A DNA stretch of 48,530 nucleotides from JBOHDX01 sp050700835 (GCA_050700835.1 JBOHDX010000105.1:1-48530); one strand, 5' to 3'. Counted from the stretch's first letter, positions 1-7,351 are shown. Notes: generated by a model not told the origin, from the letters alone. Translations and numbers: made by a program.

Positions 1-56
1 GGAACACCGTCCGCGACCAGCCGCCGGATCAAAGCCCAATCCTCCACTGAGATCAC
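1..56 (-). CDS. istA: IS21-family transposase IstA, N-terminal fragment
   Basis: A GTG start at 56 reads leftward off the window edge and encodes 18 complete codons, VISVEDWALIRRLVADGV. This matches the usual start of actinobacterial IstA DDE transposases, in which an ISVEDWA-IRRL segment precedes the DNA-binding HTH. Only this fragment is present, so the catalytic core and the IstB ATPase partner cannot be seen. The call rests on the N-terminal motif together with the terminal repeats directly upstream. Confidence 0.68.
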   Translation of the reverse strand, partial: MISVEDWALIRRLVADGV

Positions 57-125
57 CCATCCAATCTGTCTGGGTGGCCTCGTTTTCGACCGTCGCTATG
101 GCCTCGATTTCAAGCGTCGTCGACA
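1..125 (-). mobile_element. End of an IS21-family insertion sequence (partial)
   Basis: The outer end lies near base 125, where the minus strand begins TGTCGACGACGC, a TGTCG-type terminus. Two imperfect 22-base direct repeats (about 75-96 and 99-120, period 24, sharing GGCCTCG and TTTC blocks) follow, which is the multiple-terminal-repeat layout of IS21-family ends. An istA-like reading frame starts inside, at base 56. The rest of the element lies to the left of the window, so its completeness and target duplication cannot be judged. Confidence 0.72.
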
Positions 126-307
126 GAAGGGGGCCCTCTGCGGGACTGGTTTCGCCAAACGACCCTCTCGCCGCTTCCGACCCCGTCATCCTCCCCGACC
201 GACCTCCCCGATCATTGATCCCTGTTGACTATCTGCGGTCCCCACAATCCTCCCCAGATACCTGCCTTCCTGCTCCCTCCGCCCCTTCTAGTCCGTCGGC
301 ACGCATG

Positions 308-323
308 CTACGAAGGTTCGTAG
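308..323. repeat. Perfect 7-bp inverted repeat upstream of the relaxase
   Basis: CTACGAA (308-314) and TTCGTAG (317-323) are exact reverse complements separated by GG. The repeat lies 53 bases before the relaxase start. It could be an operator for autoregulation or part of an origin of transfer. Confidence 0.6.
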
Positions 324-324
324 A

Positions 325-350
325 TGGGTCGCCCGGTTTCGGGCGGCCCA
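325..350. repeat. Strong hairpin upstream of the relaxase
   Basis: TGGG-T-CGCCCG (325-335) pairs with CGGGCG-G-CCCA (340-350) around a GTTT loop. This gives an 11-pair stem that is perfect apart from one T-G wobble. It directly follows the 308-323 repeat. It may be a terminator for transcripts entering from the left or a relaxase-recognised oriT hairpin. Confidence 0.6.
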
Positions 351-375
351 CGCGGCGTTTCTAGGGGTTCGTTGA

Positions 376-3066
376 TTGTCGACGGACGCCGTGGGGACCG
401 GGTCGGAGGTGGTCGGTGTGCATGGCGGGGTGAAGTTCTACCGCGGGGCAGCGAAGGCCGCCCGTGCCTACGTCGAGCGCGATCGCTCCAGGGCTGATGA
501 CTACTACCTGGCCGAGGGCACCGGGGTCGCTGCCCGGCTGACCGCGACCCCGAACGACGTCGAGCAGGCGGGTTCGATGACCGGAGAGACCTACGAGCGG
601 TGGGTCGCCGGGATCGACATCGAGACCGGCGTGAAGAAGGGTCGGGTCCGTGAGGATGCGAACGCGTTGCGGTTCGTCGAGGTGGTGGTCAACGGGCCGA
701 AGACGTGGTCGCTGGCTGCTGCGCTTCATCCGGAGATCTCGGCCGCACTGGACGAAGCGCAGGACAAGGCCGCCGCCGAGATCCTCGGCTGGGTCGCCGG
801 GCACGCCACCACCCGGGTGGGGCCCCGCGGGCGCCAGGTGCAGGTACCGGTCGAGAACATCGAGGCAGCGGTGATCCGGCACTACACCTCCCGCGCCGGG
901 GACCCGCACCGGCACTTGCATCTGCAGATCAACGCCCGCGTCTGGGCGGCCGGTGCGTGGCGGGGCATCCATTCGGTCGGTGTCCGCGACAGCATCGAGG
1001 CGATCAATGGGATCGGGCACGCCGCGGTCGCCACCGACCCCGTGTTTCGTGCTGTGCTGGCCGCTCACGGCTACACGATGGACCCCGAGACCGGGGAGCT
1101 GCGCGAACTGGCGCCGTACGCCGGCGCGTTCAGCGCTCGGGCCGCGCAGATCCGCCGCAACGTCGACCGCTACGAGGCCGGCTGGCGGGCTGAGCACCCC
1201 GGTGAGGAGCCCGGCCCGCGGTTGCGGGAGGCATGGGACCGGCGGGCGTGGGCGCAAGCACGGCCGGACAAGGTCGTCCCCACCGATGGCCGCGAGCTCG
1301 TGGACCGCTGGAATGCAGAGCTGCGTGAGCTCGGCTACCGCGACCCGACCGACCCCGTGCCCCTGACCTGCACGCGGCCGGGGTGGATCGACCGCGACGC
1401 CGCCGCGGCACTGGTGATCAGTGAGCTCGGGGCGAAGAAGTCGGCCTGGAATGCCGCAGAGATCCGGGGACGGGTCGAGGTCCTGCTCGCCCAGGCCAAC
1501 CTCATCACCACCTCCATCGTCCGCACCGAGCTCGCCGAGGACGTCACCGCCCGCGCGATCACCCGGTGCACCCGCCTGGTCAGCGATCCCGAGGTGCCCG
1601 AACACATCCGGAACCTGACCTCGCAGCGGGTTCTCGACGTCGAGGCCGACCTGATTCGCCGCCTCGCTCGGCGCGGCCACGAGCCCACCCATCCGGCTCG
1701 CCTCGGCGCCCGCGGGATCGACCGGGTCGACCCGGTCCTGGCAGCCGTGGTCGGTGCCCTCGCAGGTGACGGTGCGTTGGTGGTAGTCGAGGGTGCCGCG
1801 GGCGCCGGGAAGACCACCGCACTACGCGCCACCCAGCAGATGCTTGGACGTCGCGGGGACCGCCTGATCGTGGTGACCCCGACGTTGAAGGCGGCGCAGG
1901 TTGCCGCGGCCGAGACTGGCGCCGAGGGCCGGTCCGCGGCTTGGCTGATCCACCAACACGGCTGGCGATGGGACGCCGACGGCCGCTGGGGCCGCGAGCC
2001 CCAACCGACACCGTGCCCGGGAGCGCGACTGCACCCTGGGGACCTACTGCTCATTGACGAGGCTGGGATGCTGGACCAGGACACCGCCGCTGCGTTGCTG
2101 AGCGTCGCCGACGAGTCCGGCGCCCGGATTGCTTTCGTCGGAGACCGCCATCAGCTCCCCGCAGTCGGCCGCGGTGGCGTCCTCGACCAGGCTCACGCTT
2201 GGGCTCACCCCACCGCTGTCGTCACGCTGGAGAAGGTGCACCGGTTCGATGACCCCGACTACGCGCGGTTGAGCCTGCTGATGCGCACCGGCACCAACAC
2301 CGCCGCCGTGTTCGACGCCCTGCGCGCCCAGGGCCGGATCGTGATCCACCCCAGCGATGTCGAACGAACCGCCGCCCTCGCGCTTGCCGGCGCGACCGGT
2401 GACCTGGTCATCGCCGACACCCGCGAGCAGGTCGCCGGCCTCAACGCCGCCATCCGCGACCAGCACCAGACGCGAGCGACCGGCAATGGGCTGTCGATCA
2501 CCACCGATTGCGGTGAGGTGCTGGGGCTCGGAGACCGGGTGGCGACCCGCCGCAACGACCCCGACATCGCAGTGGCCAACCGGCAGGCCTGGACAGTCAC
2601 CAGAATCCACGACGACGGCTCGCTGGTCCTGCATGGTCGGGGGCGGGACCGCGAGATCCCGCCCGACTACGTCAGCACGTATGTGGAGCTCGCCTACGCC
2701 AGCACCGTCCACGGCACCCAGGGCGAAACCGTTCGGGCTGTGCACTTCGCCCTCGGCGAGACCACCGGAGCCGCAACCGCGTACGTCGCGATGACCCGCG
2801 GCCGGGAGGCCAACACCGCACATCTGGTCGCCGCTGACGTCGACGAGGCCCGCAGCCAATGGGTCGCCGCCTTCGCCCGAGACCGCGCCGACCTCGGGCC
2901 CGCCCACGCCCGCGGCCGCGTCATCGAGGACGTCGACCGCTACGGCCCCGCCGTTCCCACCGAGACGCCCGTAGCCGTGGGGTTGCCGCGGCGTCCCGGA
3001 CGCGGCCTTCCACACGAGATCTCTCGGCCTTCTGCACCTGCCGAAAGTCCTGGAATCGGCTTCTGA
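376..3066 (+). CDS. MobF-family conjugative relaxase-helicase (TrwC/TraI-like)
   Basis: This 896-aa protein should nick the transfer origin, stay linked to the 5' end and unwind the strand for mobilization. The N-terminal relaxase domain (about 15-290) has the tandem catalytic tyrosines Y43-Y44 and a three-histidine metal motif HRHLH at 178-182. The C-terminal half is a RecD-like superfamily 1 helicase: Walker A GAAGAGKTT at 473-481, Walker B LLLIDE ending at E562, QLPAVG at 593-598, motif V around 774-785 (HGTQGET) and motif VI AMTRGRE near 805-811. The start is TTG at 376 with AGGGG eight bases upstream; GTG at 391 or 406 are alternatives. The last 35 residues are low-complexity, and the length is slightly below typical TrwC. 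No coupling protein or type IV secretion gene is visible, so the element looks mobilizable rather than self-transmissible. Confidence 0.93.
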   Translation: MSTDAVGTGSEVVGVHGGVKFYRGAAKAARAYVERDRSRADDYYLAEGTGVAARLTATPNDVEQAGSMTGETYERWVAGIDIETGVKKGRVREDANALRFVEVVVNGPKTWSLAAALHPEISAALDEAQDKAAAEILGWVAGHATTRVGPRGRQVQVPVENIEAAVIRHYTSRAGDPHRHLHLQINARVWAAGAWRGIHSVGVRDSIEAINGIGHAAVATDPVFRAVLAAHGYTMDPETGELRELAPYAGAFSARAAQIRRNVDRYEAGWRAEHPGEEPGPRLREAWDRRAWAQARPDKVVPTDGRELVDRWNAELRELGYRDPTDPVPLTCTRPGWIDRDAAAALVISELGAKKSAWNAAEIRGRVEVLLAQANLITTSIVRTELAEDVTARAITRCTRLVSDPEVPEHIRNLTSQRVLDVEADLIRRLARRGHEPTHPARLGARGIDRVDPVLAAVVGALAGDGALVVVEGAAGAGKTTALRATQQMLGRRGDRLIVVTPTLKAAQVAAAETGAEGRSAAWLIHQHGWRWDADGRWGREPQPTPCPGARLHPGDLLLIDEAGMLDQDTAAALLSVADESGARIAFVGDRHQLPAVGRGGVLDQAHAWAHPTAVVTLEKVHRFDDPDYARLSLLMRTGTNTAAVFDALRAQGRIVIHPSDVERTAALALAGATGDLVIADTREQVAGLNAAIRDQHQTRATGNGLSITTDCGEVLGLGDRVATRRNDPDIAVANRQAWTVTRIHDDGSLVLHGRGRDREIPPDYVSTYVELAYASTVHGTQGETVRAVHFALGETTGAATAYVAMTRGREANTAHLVAADVDEARSQWVAAFARDRADLGPAHARGRVIEDVDRYGPAVPTETPVAVGLPRRPGRGLPHEISRPSAPAESPGIGF

Positions 3067-3067
3067 A

Positions 3068-3117
3068 CCGAACTTCTTCAACTTTCGGGGAACGTTGCGT
3101 TGACCTGCACAAACGCG
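3068..3117. repeat. Hairpin module 1
   Basis: CCGAA (3068-3072) faces TTCGG (3084-3088). Then GCGTT (3097-3101) pairs with AACGC (3112-3116) around a loop holding GACCTGCACA. The block 3081-3116 aligns with 3348-3382 in module 2 with three small gaps. Confidence 0.5.
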
Positions 3118-3342
3118 CCAGCGGCCCTGACGTTGCCCCAAGGTTCCAACCGCCAGGGGGAACGAATCCGGTAACGCTGCCATCGCACAATCCCGCCATG
3201 TTCCACGCCCACCCGGTTGCAGCCACTCACGCCACCGAGCGGTCGGTAGTCACCATGCCCGGTCGACTCGGTCACGCCGCCGCGGCGTACCTGGCCCATC
3301 GGCTTCGCGACAGCCCGGCCCTGGGGCACGTCAACTCCCCGC

Positions 3343-3393
3343 CGAAGACTTTCGGGGGGAACCTGCTGACCAGCACAAACGCAGGTTCCCCCC
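3343..3393. repeat. Hairpin module 2 with a perfect 13-bp stem
   Basis: GGGGGGAACCTGC (3354-3366) and GCAGGTTCCCCCC (3381-3393) are exact reverse complements around a 14-base loop, TGACCAGCACAAAC. An upstream CCGAA (3343-3347) can pair with TTCGG (3351-3355) and would compete for the same G run, so two alternative folds exist. Confidence 0.65.
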
Positions 3394-3483
3394 TCAACTC
3401 TCCCCGGTGCCAGCCACGAAGACGGCGTACCTGACGACCCATGCTGACCGGCACCACTCACACCCCTCCGGAAGGAACCCGCC

Positions 3484-3711
3484 ATGACCGCACAGACCCA
3501 CCAGCAGCACGACTACAGCCCGGGCGACGAGATGCTCAGCGTCGAAGAAGCTTGCCGATTCCTCCGCGTTCCCGAAGGCACCCTGCGCTACTGGCGCCAC
3601 CTTGGCAGCGGACCCAAGTCCTTCAAGATTGGTCGCCACGTCCGCTACTGGCGCGCCGACCTGATCCTCTGGCTCACCGAACAGACCAACCGTCCACGGG
3701 ACGGTCGATGA
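3484..3711 (+). CDS. Excisionase-like helix-turn-helix protein
   Basis: This 75-aa protein carries a single MerR/AlpA-type winged HTH (about residues 17-68). Diagnostic features are LSVEEACRFLRVPEGTLRYW, then a GSGPKSFKIGRHVRYWRADL wing, and a terminal helix ILWLTEQ. Proteins of this type act as excisionases or as activators of integrases in actinobacterial integrated elements. A GGAAGGA ribosome-binding site lies seven bases before the ATG. The integrase gene begins 56 bases downstream on the same strand, and this xis-int order is typical. The hairpin modules immediately upstream may be its binding region (inference). Confidence 0.85.
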   Translation: MTAQTHQQHDYSPGDEMLSVEEACRFLRVPEGTLRYWRHLGSGPKSFKIGRHVRYWRADLILWLTEQTNRPRDGR

Positions 3712-3767
3712 GGCGTGGCCAGTGTCGGTGGGCCGAGGAAGGATAGAAGCGCCGGAAGGAGACCGTC

Positions 3768-4853
3768 ATGGCCGGAAATATCGCCAAGCGACCGAACGGG
3801 AAGTGGCGGGCGCGCTACCGCGACGACGCGGGCGACGAGCACGCCCGCCACTTCGAGCGCAAGATCGACGCTCAGCAGTGGATCGACGAGCAGACCTCTC
3901 GGCTGCTCACCGGCACCCACGTCGCGCCCCGTCTGGCCCGACTCACGATCGGGGAGTGGTGCGACACCTGGCTGGAGGGGTATCGCGGAAACCGCGCCTC
4001 GACGGTCCGGCAGGCCGAGACTCACATCAAGCGGATCAAAGACGGTTTCGGGTCGATGTTGCTCGGCTCGGTCCGGCCGTCGCACGTTCGGGCGTGGTGT
4101 GTCCAACTCGCTGCCGAGGGGCTGGAGGACTCCTATGTCTATGCCCTGCACGCAAGGCTGGCGCAGATCTTCGCCGACGCCGTCCACGACGGCCTCGTAG
4201 CCCGGTCGCCCTGCTCGCGCCGGACCTCCCCGCCAGCGGGCAAGCAGCGGCCCTACGTCTGCACCACCGAGCAGGTGTGGGCGTTGCACGACACAATGCC
4301 CGAGCGCCTGCGTGCAGCGGTTCTGCTCGGAGCGTTCGCAGGACTGCGCGACGCCGAGGTCTGCGGGTTGCGAGTGAGTGACATCGACTTCATGCGCGGC
4401 GTGATCAACCCGGCCGTGCAACACCCAGCACTGCCGTTGAAGACAGAGGCGTCCAGGGCGGCGTTGCCGATCCCGCCGAGCCTCGCGCTGGCACTGTCGG
4501 CTCATGTCGCCCAGTGGTCGGCCGAAGGGTTCGTGCTCGTCAACGAGTGGGGCGACCAGCTCGCTCCTTGGACGCTGCAACGTGCAGTCCGCTCCGCGAG
4601 GGAGAAGGTGCCCGGGCTGCCGCCCGACTTCCGCTTCCACGACCTGCGCCACTACCTGGCCAGCATGCTCATCGCCAGCGGCGCGGACGTGAAGGTCGTG
4701 CAAGCACGCCTCCGGCACGCGAGTGCGAAGACCACGCTCGACACCTACGCCCACCTGTGGCCCGACTCCGACGAGTCCACCCGCACCGCCATCGACGCGG
4801 TCATGCAGGCAAGGGTAGAGGAACAAGCGGCGGTCGAGCCAGGCTCGCGCTAA
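3768..4853 (+). CDS. int: Tyrosine site-specific integrase
   Basis: This 361-aa phage-type integrase integrates and excises the element. An N-terminal arm-binding AP2-like region (about 5-45, with GKWRARYRDDAGDEH) is followed by a SAM-like core-binding domain (about 58-150) and the catalytic domain (about 165-345). The catalytic set is complete: R194 in AGLRDAE, K225 in LKTEASR, H291-x-x-R294 in FHDLRH, H317 in RLRH, and nucleophile Y327 in DTYAHL. A GAAGGAGA ribosome-binding site precedes the ATG. The gene ends at 4853, where its stop overlaps the stop of the convergent PIN toxin. No tRNA gene is seen beside it, so the attachment site is not the common tRNA 3' end within this window. Confidence 0.95.
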   Translation: MAGNIAKRPNGKWRARYRDDAGDEHARHFERKIDAQQWIDEQTSRLLTGTHVAPRLARLTIGEWCDTWLEGYRGNRASTVRQAETHIKRIKDGFGSMLLGSVRPSHVRAWCVQLAAEGLEDSYVYALHARLAQIFADAVHDGLVARSPCSRRTSPPAGKQRPYVCTTEQVWALHDTMPERLRAAVLLGAFAGLRDAEVCGLRVSDIDFMRGVINPAVQHPALPLKTEASRAALPIPPSLALALSAHVAQWSAEGFVLVNEWGDQLAPWTLQRAVRSAREKVPGLPPDFRFHDLRHYLASMLIASGADVKVVQARLRHASAKTTLDTYAHLWPDSDESTRTAIDAVMQARVEEQAAVEPGSR

Positions 4854-5278
4854 GCGATTCCTTCGGGCAGGAGAGTGAACGCCGCGACGTGCTTCGGGTG
4901 CACCATGCGGAAGTCGGTTCGGTCCGTGCAGGCAATCTCGGTGATGCCGAGTCGTTCCGCGACGGCGATGACGGAGGCGTCGGTGACGCCCATCGGCCTC
5001 TCGATGTAGGTCTCGGCCAGCTCGGTCATACGCGCGTAGTCGGCGACGGTGACATCGACGGGCTCGAAGTCGCCATTGGAGAGGCTGCGGATGAACTCGA
5101 CCTCGGAGCGTGGCGAATGCTTGCGGATCATGTACCCCGCCTCGGCGACGACCGTGGCAGGCACGAGCAGCCGACGCTTCGCCAAGCGCAGACCGGTCAG
5201 CAGGGTGACGCAGGCGTGGTGATGCTTGTCGTTGGTATTGGCTGCCGCGACGATTGCGCCGGTGTCGTACAGAATCAC
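4850..5278 (-). CDS. PIN-domain ribonuclease, VapC-like toxin
   Basis: This 142-aa protein has PIN acidic residues in the expected places: D5 in LYDTGAIVA, E46 in VVAEAGYM, D100 in GVTDAS, and D119/D122 in ACTDRTDF. VapC-type toxins are Mg-dependent RNases that cleave tRNA or rRNA. The start is GTG at 5278, three bases after the stop of the upstream 67-aa partner, a classic antitoxin-toxin order. Its stop overlaps the stop of the convergent integrase, which suggests both belong to one integrated unit and that the toxin helps maintain it (inference). Confidence 0.88.
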   Translation of the reverse strand: MILYDTGAIVAAANTNDKHHHACVTLLTGLRLAKRRLLVPATVVAEAGYMIRKHSPRSEVEFIRSLSNGDFEPVDVTVADYARMTELAETYIERPMGVTDASVIAVAERLGITEIACTDRTDFRMVHPKHVAAFTLLPEGIA

Positions 5279-5281
5279 CGG

Positions 5282-5485
5282 TCAGTCGCGCCCGAAGCCC
5301 TCAAGGTACTTGGGGTTGGTGGAGAGGTCGGACGGACCGCTAAACGAGCCGACCCAGGCGAACGCCTTCTCAGAGGGCACGACGTGCAGATCCGCGCGCT
5401 TGCGGATGTCCGTCAGCACCTTCTCGACCTCGTCCTCGGGGAGGGAGTCGATCAGGTGGTGAAGCTCGTCGCGGATCTCGGACAT
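5282..5485 (-). CDS. Antitoxin partner of the PIN toxin
   Basis: This 67-aa acidic protein has a helical N-terminal half (EIRDELHHLIDSLPEDEVEKV) and a C-terminal tail rich in Ser, Pro and Gly, the part likely to wrap the toxin. It does not show an obvious AbrB or ribbon-helix-helix fold, so its antitoxin role is inferred from size, position immediately before the PIN gene and the three-base gap. A GGAG motif lies upstream of the ATG on the minus strand. It lacks a clear DNA-binding motif, so autoregulation is uncertain. Confidence 0.72.
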   Translation of the reverse strand: MSEIRDELHHLIDSLPEDEVEKVLTDIRKRADLHVVPSEKAFAWVGSFSGPSDLSTNPKYLEGFGRD

Positions 5486-5653
5486 GACTCCAGTCTAGGC
5501 GATGGCGCTGACTGTGGAGCGGAGCCGGTTGTCGCGTGCCGTCGTTGGTCCGCAACGAACGTCTTGCGGACTGTTTGCGGACTAGAGCCACACGAACCGA
5601 CCCCTGATTGTTCGTTTCCGCAGGTCAGAGGCCGATTCGCTAGGTCGTGAGGC
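5486..5653. other. Element-chromosome junction candidate
   Basis: This non-coding gap separates the antitoxin from the end of glnA. It contains three copies of the 8-mer TTGCGGAC, one of them inverted (5548-5555, 5564-5571, 5575-5582). Because the integrase and toxin stops overlap, the element must extend past the toxin-antitoxin pair, and its right attachment site should fall here if the pair is part of the element. Confidence 0.4.
5548..5582. repeat. Clustered TTGCGGAC repeats, candidate integrase or attachment sites
   Basis: GTCCGCAA (5548-5555) is the exact reverse complement of TTGCGGAC (5564-5571). A direct copy follows at 5575-5582, four bases from the second. The tight cluster resembles protein-binding arms around a recombination core. 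Confidence 0.45.
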
Positions 5654-7078
5654 TTAGATGTCGTAGTAGAGCTCGAACTCGTGCGGGCTGGGGCGGAGCG
5701 AGATCGGCAGGATCTCCTGGGTCCGCTTGAAGTCGATCCACGTCTCGATCAGGTCGGGGGTGAACACATCGCCGGCGAGCAGGAACTCATGGTCCGTCTC
5801 CAACGAGTCCATCACGGCGCCGAGCGACGCGGGCACGGTGGCGACCTCTGCGTGCTCGTCGGGCGGCAGCTCGTACAAGTCCTTGTCGATGGGCTGTGGC
5901 GGCTCGATCTTGTTCTTGATGCCGTCGATGCCGGCGAGCAGCATCGCGGAGAACGCGAGGTACGGGTTGGCCGACGGGTCGGGGCAGCGGAACTCGATCC
6001 GCTTGGCCTTCGGGTTCGACCCGGTGATCGGGATCCGGATGCAGGCCGAGCGGTTCCGCTGGCTGTAGACGAGGTTCACCGGCGCCTCGAACCCGGGCAC
6101 GAGACGGTGGTAGGAGTTCACCGTGGGGTTCGTGAACGCCAGCAGTGACGAGGCGTGCGCAAGGATGCCGCCGATGTAGTGCCGCGCCATGTCGGACAGA
6201 CCGGCGTACCCCGCCTCGTCGTAGAACCGCGGCTCGCCGTCGGCCCAGACCGACTGGTGGCAGTGCATGCCGGAGCCGTTGTCACCGAAGATCGGCTTGG
6301 GCATGAACGTTGCCGTCTTGCCGTTGGCCCACGCGACGTTCTTGACGAGGTACTTGAACTTCATCACGTTGTCGGCGCTGACCAGCAGCTCGTCGAACCG
6401 AAAGTTGATCTCCGCCTGCCCGGCGGTGCCGACCTCGTGGTGCTGGCGCTCGACGATCAAACCGGCGGTCTCCAGCGCCTTGGACATCTCGGCGCGCAGG
6501 TCGGCGAAATGGTCGACCGGCGGAACGGGGAAGTAGCCACCCTTGTAGCGGACCTTGTAGCCCTTGTTGCCCGACTCCTCCTCGCGCCCGGTGTTCCAGG
6601 CGCCGGCGATCGAGTCGATCGAGTAGTAGCCGGTGTTCTGCTTCGTCTCGAACCGCACATCGTCGAAGACGTAGAACTCGGCCTCCGGGGCGAAGTAGGC
6701 GGTGTCACCGATCCCCGTGCTCTTGAGGTACGCCTGGGCCTTGCGGGCGATGTTGCGCGGGTCGCGCGAGTAGGCCTCCCCCGTGAGCGGGTCGTGGATG
6801 AAGAAGTTGACCACCAACGTCTTGTCGCGGCGGAACGGGTCGAGGTACGCCGTGGTCGTGTCGGGGAACAGAGCCATGTCCGACTCGTGGATCGCCTGGA
6901 ACCCCCGGATTGACGACCCGTCGAACATCAGCCCGTCTTCGAAGACCTCTTGGCCGAACGACGAGACCGGCACCGTGAAGTGCTGCATCACCCCGGGCAG
7001 GTCGCAGAACCGGACGTCGACGAACTCGACATCCTCGTCGGTCACGTACTTGAGCAGCTCGTCGGCGTTTCCGAACAT
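5654..7078 (-). CDS. glnA: Type I glutamine synthetase
   Basis: This 474-aa enzyme makes glutamine from glutamate, ammonia and ATP, the main ammonium assimilation step. The beta-grasp N-terminal domain (MFGNADELL..., with LMFDGSSIRGF near residue 50) and the catalytic barrel are complete, with EAEFYVFDD, the NGSGMHCHQS loop and NRSACIRIP. Y402 in KDLYELPPDE is the adenylylation site of GSI-beta enzymes, so control by GlnE is expected, but no glnE lies on the glnA-downstream side inside this window. An AAGGAGG ribosome-binding site precedes the ATG. A GlnR-like site lies about 150-190 bases upstream. The gene is divergent from the RDD protein, as in the homologous mycobacterial locus. The mobile element lies just past its 3' end. 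Confidence 0.98.
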   Translation of the reverse strand: MFGNADELLKYVTDEDVEFVDVRFCDLPGVMQHFTVPVSSFGQEVFEDGLMFDGSSIRGFQAIHESDMALFPDTTTAYLDPFRRDKTLVVNFFIHDPLTGEAYSRDPRNIARKAQAYLKSTGIGDTAYFAPEAEFYVFDDVRFETKQNTGYYSIDSIAGAWNTGREEESGNKGYKVRYKGGYFPVPPVDHFADLRAEMSKALETAGLIVERQHHEVGTAGQAEINFRFDELLVSADNVMKFKYLVKNVAWANGKTATFMPKPIFGDNGSGMHCHQSVWADGEPRFYDEAGYAGLSDMARHYIGGILAHASSLLAFTNPTVNSYHRLVPGFEAPVNLVYSQRNRSACIRIPITGSNPKAKRIEFRCPDPSANPYLAFSAMLLAGIDGIKNKIEPPQPIDKDLYELPPDEHAEVATVPASLGAVMDSLETDHEFLLAGDVFTPDLIETWIDFKRTQEILPISLRPSPHEFELYYDI

Positions 7079-7227
7079 CGATCCTCCTTGGCCGGCAACC
7101 GGCCTGGGCAGCGGGTTGGGTGCTGCGTCGTACTGCTGGCTGATGCTTGGTGGGTGTTGCGCTGTAGTGAGTGCACCGTGGTGAGTGCAGCGTGGTGGGG
7201 CACTGTGACTGAACGTAGGCGGCGGCC

Positions 7228-7265
7228 GTGACGCATCAATGTCACGGTTGTTTCGACGATGTTAC
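7228..7265 (-). promoter_or_regulatory. GlnR-like binding site upstream of glnA
   Basis: Read on the minus strand, GTAAC-N6-GAAAC (7265-7250) fits the actinobacterial GlnR half-site consensus exactly. It is followed after four bases by GTGAC-N6-GCGTC (7245-7230), a weaker second half-site. The inner part is also palindromic, with GTGAC (7228-7232) facing GTCAC (7241-7245). Position upstream of glnA supports nitrogen control. The four-base rather than six-base spacing is unusual. Confidence 0.6.
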
Positions 7266-7345
7266 GGATCCTCGGCGGCCAGCATTCCACTGCGGTCAGT
7301 CGGCCGCGAGCGTCGCCCGCGGGGCGAGCGCGGCGTTCCGGCGGA

Positions 7346-7351
7346 TAGCCT
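7346..7351 (+). promoter_or_regulatory. -10 element for a leaderless RDD gene
   Basis: TAGCCT ends six bases before the GTG start at 7358, so transcription should begin at or next to the start codon. Confidence 0.5.

Larger units (their letters stand above)
126..375. other. Non-coding stretch between the IS end and the relaxase; candidate oriT/promoter region
   Basis: I see no convincing gene here. The first 170 bases are pyrimidine-rich. A short inverted repeat GATCA-T-TGATC lies at 210-220. Two stronger inverted repeats follow at 308-323 and 325-350, just before the relaxase. MobF systems commonly keep their transfer origin beside the relaxase gene, so this is the natural place to look for oriT. 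No nic site can be assigned from sequence alone. Confidence 0.4.
3067..3483. other. Structured non-coding region between relaxase and excisionase-like gene
   Basis: No credible gene is seen in these 417 bases. Two related modules, about 3068-3117 and 3343-3393, share a CCGAA...TTCGGGG block followed by TGACC(T/A)GCACAAA inside a hairpin. Further short inverted repeats occur between them, for example GTTCC...GGGAAC near 3144-3164. The density of structure suggests a cis-acting region such as a transfer origin, a recombination-directionality site or a structured transcript. Confidence 0.5.

Noticed and set aside
74..364. 96-aa open frame on the plus strand
   Set aside because: It runs through the IS terminal repeats and both inverted repeats, has Pro/Ser-rich low complexity and no family resemblance.
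361..1692. 443-aa open frame on the minus strand inside the relaxase gene
   Set aside because: It lies antisense to a protein with all relaxase and helicase motifs and has the Gly/Val/Asp-rich look of a high-GC shadow frame.
2859..3434. 191-aa open frame spanning the relaxase end and the hairpin region
   Set aside because: Its first half is an Arg/Pro shadow of the relaxase tail, and the rest crosses structured repeats; no ribosome-binding site or family mark.
4854..5653. tRNA gene as integration target beside the integrase
   Set aside because: I looked for an acceptor end and T-arm (GGTTCGAATCC type) in the gap near glnA and found none.
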